Source of the DNA: Cyrtodaria siliqua
Lineage: Eukaryota > Mollusca > Bivalvia > Adapedonta > Hiatellidae
NCBI GenBank assembly: GCA_037043455.1
Contig: JAWPHD010011275.1
Coordinates: 1 to 64,000 of the forward strand
Length of the DNA stretch: 64,000 nucleotides
Direction of reading: 5' to 3'
Below, piece after piece: positions 59,930 to 64,000 of the stretch (position 1 is the stretch's first letter; every line of letters starts with the position of its first letter). A model generated the notes under the pieces. It saw only the letters and a program-made list of their open reading frames with translations. It was not told the DNA's origin and did not search any database. The translations under genes were made by a program, and so were the position numbers.

Positions 59930-61016
59930 ATTTTTGATTGTTCTGTTTTTAGTTTCTATTTCGAACAATGTATCAAGCATAAATACCATTTGAAGTTTTA
60001 AATTGTTCCTCGTTTTTCTACCTCAGTTTTAAAATAGTATTGGGGATATATAATCAAGAGTTAGTGATATGTAGAAACCCTTTGCTTTCAACTATTCAAA
60101 TAATGTCACTCCCTCAACCCTTTTGTGTTTGTTTGTGTCTTATTTGGCCTTTTATTCATCTTTAAATTTGTTCTTTGTTTTTGTTTGTGTTTGTGGTTGA
60201 CTGTCGTCCTTGAATGCTGTTTTTCCTATTCGATTTTTGTATATACTAAACCAAATTGCTAAGTATCAACCTAAGAATATGTCAATAATATTCTCATTGT
60301 TTTGTGCATTTTGAGCTTGATTTGAGATACGGTTAAACTGCAAAATAACGAGTGTAAATCGTCTGCTCTGATTGCATGAACATATTTTAAAACTTTTAAG
60401 TCAATGTGTTTTTTTAGAAATAAGTTATAACACTTATACAACTGGGTATATAGGATTTATTAAGTACTTCGAATTAGTGAAGCTTTCGATGTTCCTAATT
60501 CTAAAATATGCCAGTTAAAATTATTTTGACATCATGTTTTACTAGCATTACCACTACAAATGCGTTTGCAAAAGAAATTTTCTAAATATTTAATGTTAAC
60601 GCTGAATTACAGTTACTTGAATTTCAAACAATATTCAATTTAAGATTATCCATATTTCATTTTTTTATAGACGGAAAATCTGCGATAAATGGGTCAAATT
60701 TTTATGTTTTTTTTCTATTATTTCATACCAATTTTAAGAATTTTATATCTTTAAGCGATCTTTGACTCATGTTATGTGTTTTATCAGCACATTTCATGTT
60801 TTCATATAAAGGGAGGGTAACTCTCAAAAGCTGTAACAATTTAAACACAAAATAAATGTTTTACAAACTATGAGTCAAAACAAAGTACTTATCATATATC
60901 TATTCTAAAATATATTTAAAATAAAAAAATTAGTTAAGATACAAAAGTTGATACTTAGCAATTTTGTTCAGTGTATATATGAACGTGCTAACAAGTAAAC
61001 ATTAAAATTGAACTTC
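59930..61016. other. Non-coding stretch after gene 2
   Basis: Probable 3' UTR and flank; AATAAA words near 60849 and 60918. 60118-60245 is a dispersed repeat (see 44085-44275). No further gene 2 exon was convincing. Confidence 0.5.
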
Positions 61017-61112
61017 TACCGCTCATGAACAGTCTCAATCAAACCGAGACTGCAATATTTCGTATGTGTCGTGCTCGGCCGTTTCCAAAGGTCCATTATC
61101 GTACTCTGTTTT
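61017..61112 (+). repeat. Dispersed repeat (subfamily 1), copy C, partial
   Basis: 'ctcatgaacagtctcaatca', 'gactgcaatatttcgtatgt', 'cggccgtttccaaaggtcca', nearly identical to 61601-61688, which lies 584 bp downstream in the same orientation. Confidence 0.7.
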
Positions 61113-61484
61113 ATAGCACAGTGGCTTGCAATCAGTACTGTTATTCATTCAATCTTTGGCGATCGCTGAGCCCGATACTTATATTTAGTGATCGGTGGTA
61201 CATTTTCAATTTATTTTGTTTTCTTACTTAATTTTCGATTCAGTGGTTCCACTACTCTGGCCGATTAAAGGCTCTGGGTATTGTTTAACCACTCATAGGA
61301 TATGTTGTCTGCTTTTAATTTAGTCTTTTGGCTGTTACTTGTGATACGAAGGCTTCATAACCGCTGCTCCCAACTAAATTCCTTTTTGTTTATTTCTCTC
61401 TTCGGGGCATACAATTTTATTAGATCCTGGGACCATACGCCGCTAGAGATATAGGGGATGAAATACAAATTCAAATATTGCTAT

Positions 61485-61688
61485 ATGCTTGCCATCTTCG
61501 GGATGGTTAAAATTCTGTACTGTTGATTTTTATGAATATTGAGTTCTGTTCAACCCGGGACTAGAGGGCGTGAGCGGTAGCTAGCATATTTCACTACCGC
61601 TCATGAACAGTCTCAGTCAAAGCGAGACTGCAATATTTCGTATTTGTCTTGCTCGGCCGTTTCCAAAGGTCCATTATCGTACTCTTTT
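61485..61688 (+). repeat. Dispersed repeat (subfamily 1), copy D
   Basis: Longest copy; includes 'gccatcttcgggatggttaa' and 'attgagttctgttcaacccg' shared with 28643-28860 in reverse, then the common 3' portion and a T-run. Confidence 0.7.
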
Positions 61689-61689
61689 T

Positions 61690-62392
61690 TCTACATTAAA
61701 CTTATATGAAACACTCCTTATTAAATGGCATATTGTAATGTCGTAATGTGATCGAAAAATAAAATATAAAAAAGCAATAAAACACATGAAAAAAGAAACG
61801 TTCAAATACTAAAAGGTAACGTCATGTAATCTAATATTAGAAAAGTTTGTTTTTTGAATGTGTAAGAACTTTAATCCCTGTTTTAATTAAAGGTTAATTA
61901 TGAGATAATGTTCAACTTCTGTATTCAAAAGAACGTTGTTTGCATTCATCTAATTTACTTTAAAGTCTTACAATTATACTAACAAACATCCGTGGATTCA
62001 GTAATTAATATTCGAACCAGATGTAAGATGTTGATCACACTTTTATGAAATAACGTTTGATCTTATATTTATTTCAATATTTTTGATATCCAACAGTCTT
62101 ATAATTATTTTCGCTCATTTCTACAACATTTTCATTGGTGCCCTCTCTTTGCTCATTGTATTATATTATCTTTAAATATTAAATGATCACTAAGGTACCT
62201 TCCATTCTATATAAATTAAAGCAAGCATCGTGTTTGTGTAGAAATAGTGTTAATCAATTATACATGTTGATTTGATTTTGTGTGTGATTTAACGTTTAAT
62301 TTAATAATCATTATCAATAATAACAGTCAGTGTGCTCTAGACATGGACGATTGTGATTTATAATTCATACTTGTAAATAAATAAAAGCAACA
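61690..62392. other. Non-coding stretch before the retrotransposon
   Basis: AT-rich; no exon or RNA gene seen. It may contain the 5' UTR of the element that starts coding at 62393. Confidence 0.4.
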
Positions 62393-64000
62393 ATGTCTCT
62401 TATTATCGGACACAGTCAAGTAAAGTACGTCTTGGACTATATTAAGGATGATAGAATTGTGAATTTGTGTTTCCCGGGATATCAGATTAGCGATCTGAAA
62501 AATGAAAAGTCAGTGATGGAATTGATACCGGATATTTCGGTAAGTATTTTTAACTGTCATTTGATGTAACTATATGGCAGTTTACTGTATATGCCTCTCT
62601 ACCGGATCATATCGTATATTGATGTTTCAAACTGACAATGATTGACACCTGTCAATTCTGTATGTATTCATCGAAGACACGATTAAATGATAATCTTAAA
62701 CGCCGCTGGCAAGACCGTTTACTTGTTTATTTAAGAAGCACGCCACTTATTGAATTGCAAATTCTCCTGATTTGTATGATAGTTGATAGATTATCTCATG
62801 CCTGCGGCAATAATACGAAATCCTATAATGGTGATTACAATTGAAATATGTCAAACAAGTAAATAATTAATGTTGCGACATTACCATTCGATAAAATGCA
62901 AGTTTTGATAAACATGATGTTAGTATCAGTACAAAGTACGGTGATAGTGATGTTACAAATTAATTGTTGGAGTTTATATATTATTTATTCATGTTAACTT
63001 TATGATGCATCTTTACAACAAAGTGTTGGTAAATGTAATATATTTCTTTCAATATTAAAGCAAAGGCTAAATGACAATTATATATACTTGGAGACTTTTC
63101 TAAGTCTACACTTTTTAAGACGGTTTTTTGACGAAGATAGTGGAAGGTGGCATGTTTCAAATGTAATGGAAGCAGTGCAAGCTCCCGCATGTCAAATTCA
63201 TCACACCCGCAAAGATCATTGGGTAGTTTCATTTTATGATATACAAGGTAAAATATATTTATTTGATAGTTTAGGTATAGATAGAGCGGATGAAAACATA
63301 ATTACAAGTGGACTTAGTATCCAACTAGCTCTAATTTATGGCAACAATAAAAAGGAACTGGAAATTATCGTTCCGGAAATCCAAAAACAAGCAGGCAATG
63401 TTAATTGTGGAGTGTTTGCTATTGCACATGCAGTTTCATTTGCATTTAAAGGTAAAGCAAACGCAAATGTTACGTTTGATACATGGTTTACACAGAAGGG
63501 GCTCAATATAATTCACCTCAATATTCATTATCTTTATCCTAAGCTGGATGAGATTAAACTTCTTATATCACAACAACAACATATTGATATTATATGCTTA
63601 TGTGAAACATTTCTGAACAATACGTTTTCGGACAATGAACTTCGATTAGAAAATTTCAAACTATTTAGAAAAGATAGAATTACAAATGGCGGTGGATTAA
63701 TTATTTACGTCAGAGAAGATATACCATGTGTTCAAAGATTTGACCTTGAAAACAGTTCAGTTGAATCTATATGGCTTGAGATCCAACAACCTAATACTAA
63801 ACATTTTCTACTATGCTATACATACAGACCACCATCTTCAAATGCACAGTGGCTAAATAATTATACAGCTGCATTAGAGAAATCATTTTCAGAAGAAAAA
63901 GAATGTCTTGTCCTTGGTGACTTTAATTTCGATTTACTCAAATCAGATAGGAATGCCAAAACATGGCTTGATCTCATGGAGTCTGTCAATCTAACTCAAT
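62393..64000 (+). mobile_element. Non-LTR retrotransposon 5' part: SGNH-like start, Ulp1-like protease, APE endonuclease (runs off window)
   Basis: Two blocks. Block 1: ATG at 62393 to 62539, 49 residues (IIGHSQVKYVLD..., NLCFPGYQISDL), reminiscent of blocks I-II of SGNH hydrolases found in some non-LTR ORF1 proteins, followed by a strong donor (TCG|GTAAGT, phase 0). Block 2: open frame from 62998 or, after an acceptor-like AG at 63059-63060, from 63061 to the window end without a stop. It holds a C48/Ulp1-like protease with His in DHW, Asp in LFDS, Gln in IQKQ and Cys in NCGVFAIAHA. This passes straight into an APE-type endonuclease: LNIIHLN, CLCETFLNN, GGGLIIYVRE, YRPPSS and VLGDFNFD. Reverse transcriptase would be expected downstream. 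The intron is inference; the blocks may instead be separate or deleted parts of one element. Confidence 0.75.

Overview
The window reads as nuclear DNA of an animal, most likely a bivalve mollusc. It is AT-rich and intron-rich with GT/AG splice sites and small exons. It carries repeats of the molluscan kind: tRNA-derived SINEs, divergent 150-200 bp tandem repeats of the 'GGTTTCCGGACAATAACTT' type, foldback elements, and remnants of non-LTR and Penelope-like reverse transcriptases. There is no prokaryotic gene organisation. The species is not determined.

Two genes can be assembled exon by exon. Both are plus-strand, paralogous members of the tumour necrosis factor receptor superfamily. Gene 1 (6372-19631, eight coding exons) has a signal peptide, cysteine-rich domains, one membrane segment and a cytoplasmic tail of about 120 residues with two TAQE motifs resembling TRAF-binding sites. 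Gene 2 (54915-59927, five coding exons) has the same ectodomain plan and an extra stalk exon, but the readable tail is very short. Splice phases agree throughout both models, and neither shows a death domain. About 35 kb of repeats separates them. They probably arose by duplication: flanking intron sequence is shared as well as exons, and gene 1 also contains a broken extra copy of its own sixth coding exon.

At the right edge (62393-64000) lies a retrotransposon-type open frame that runs off the window: a possible SGNH-like start, a Ulp1-like cysteine protease domain, and an APE-type endonuclease in the same frame.

Layout. 0.7-2.1 kb: divergent tandem repeat. 2.3-5.1 kb: palindromes and foldback elements. 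6.4-19.6 kb: gene 1, its introns invaded by a 1.06-kb element with 105-bp inverted ends (7016-8078), a 24-bp minisatellite and a Penelope-like remnant. 20-33 kb: mostly non-coding, with scattered retroelement remnants and SINEs. 33.5-34.8 kb: a Harbinger-type DNA transposon with intact ends. 35-38 kb: a tRNA-Thr-like SINE and inverted repeats. 38.7-43.6 kb: a 28-bp minisatellite next to a large 57-bp satellite with higher-order structure and a SINE inside. 44-54 kb: AT-rich DNA with MITEs and degenerate tandem repeats. 54.9-59.9 kb: gene 2. 60-62 kb: repeats. 62.4-64 kb: the retrotransposon.

Most open frames outside these genes are repeats or chance. The very long open frames in the 57-bp array follow from a unit length divisible by three.
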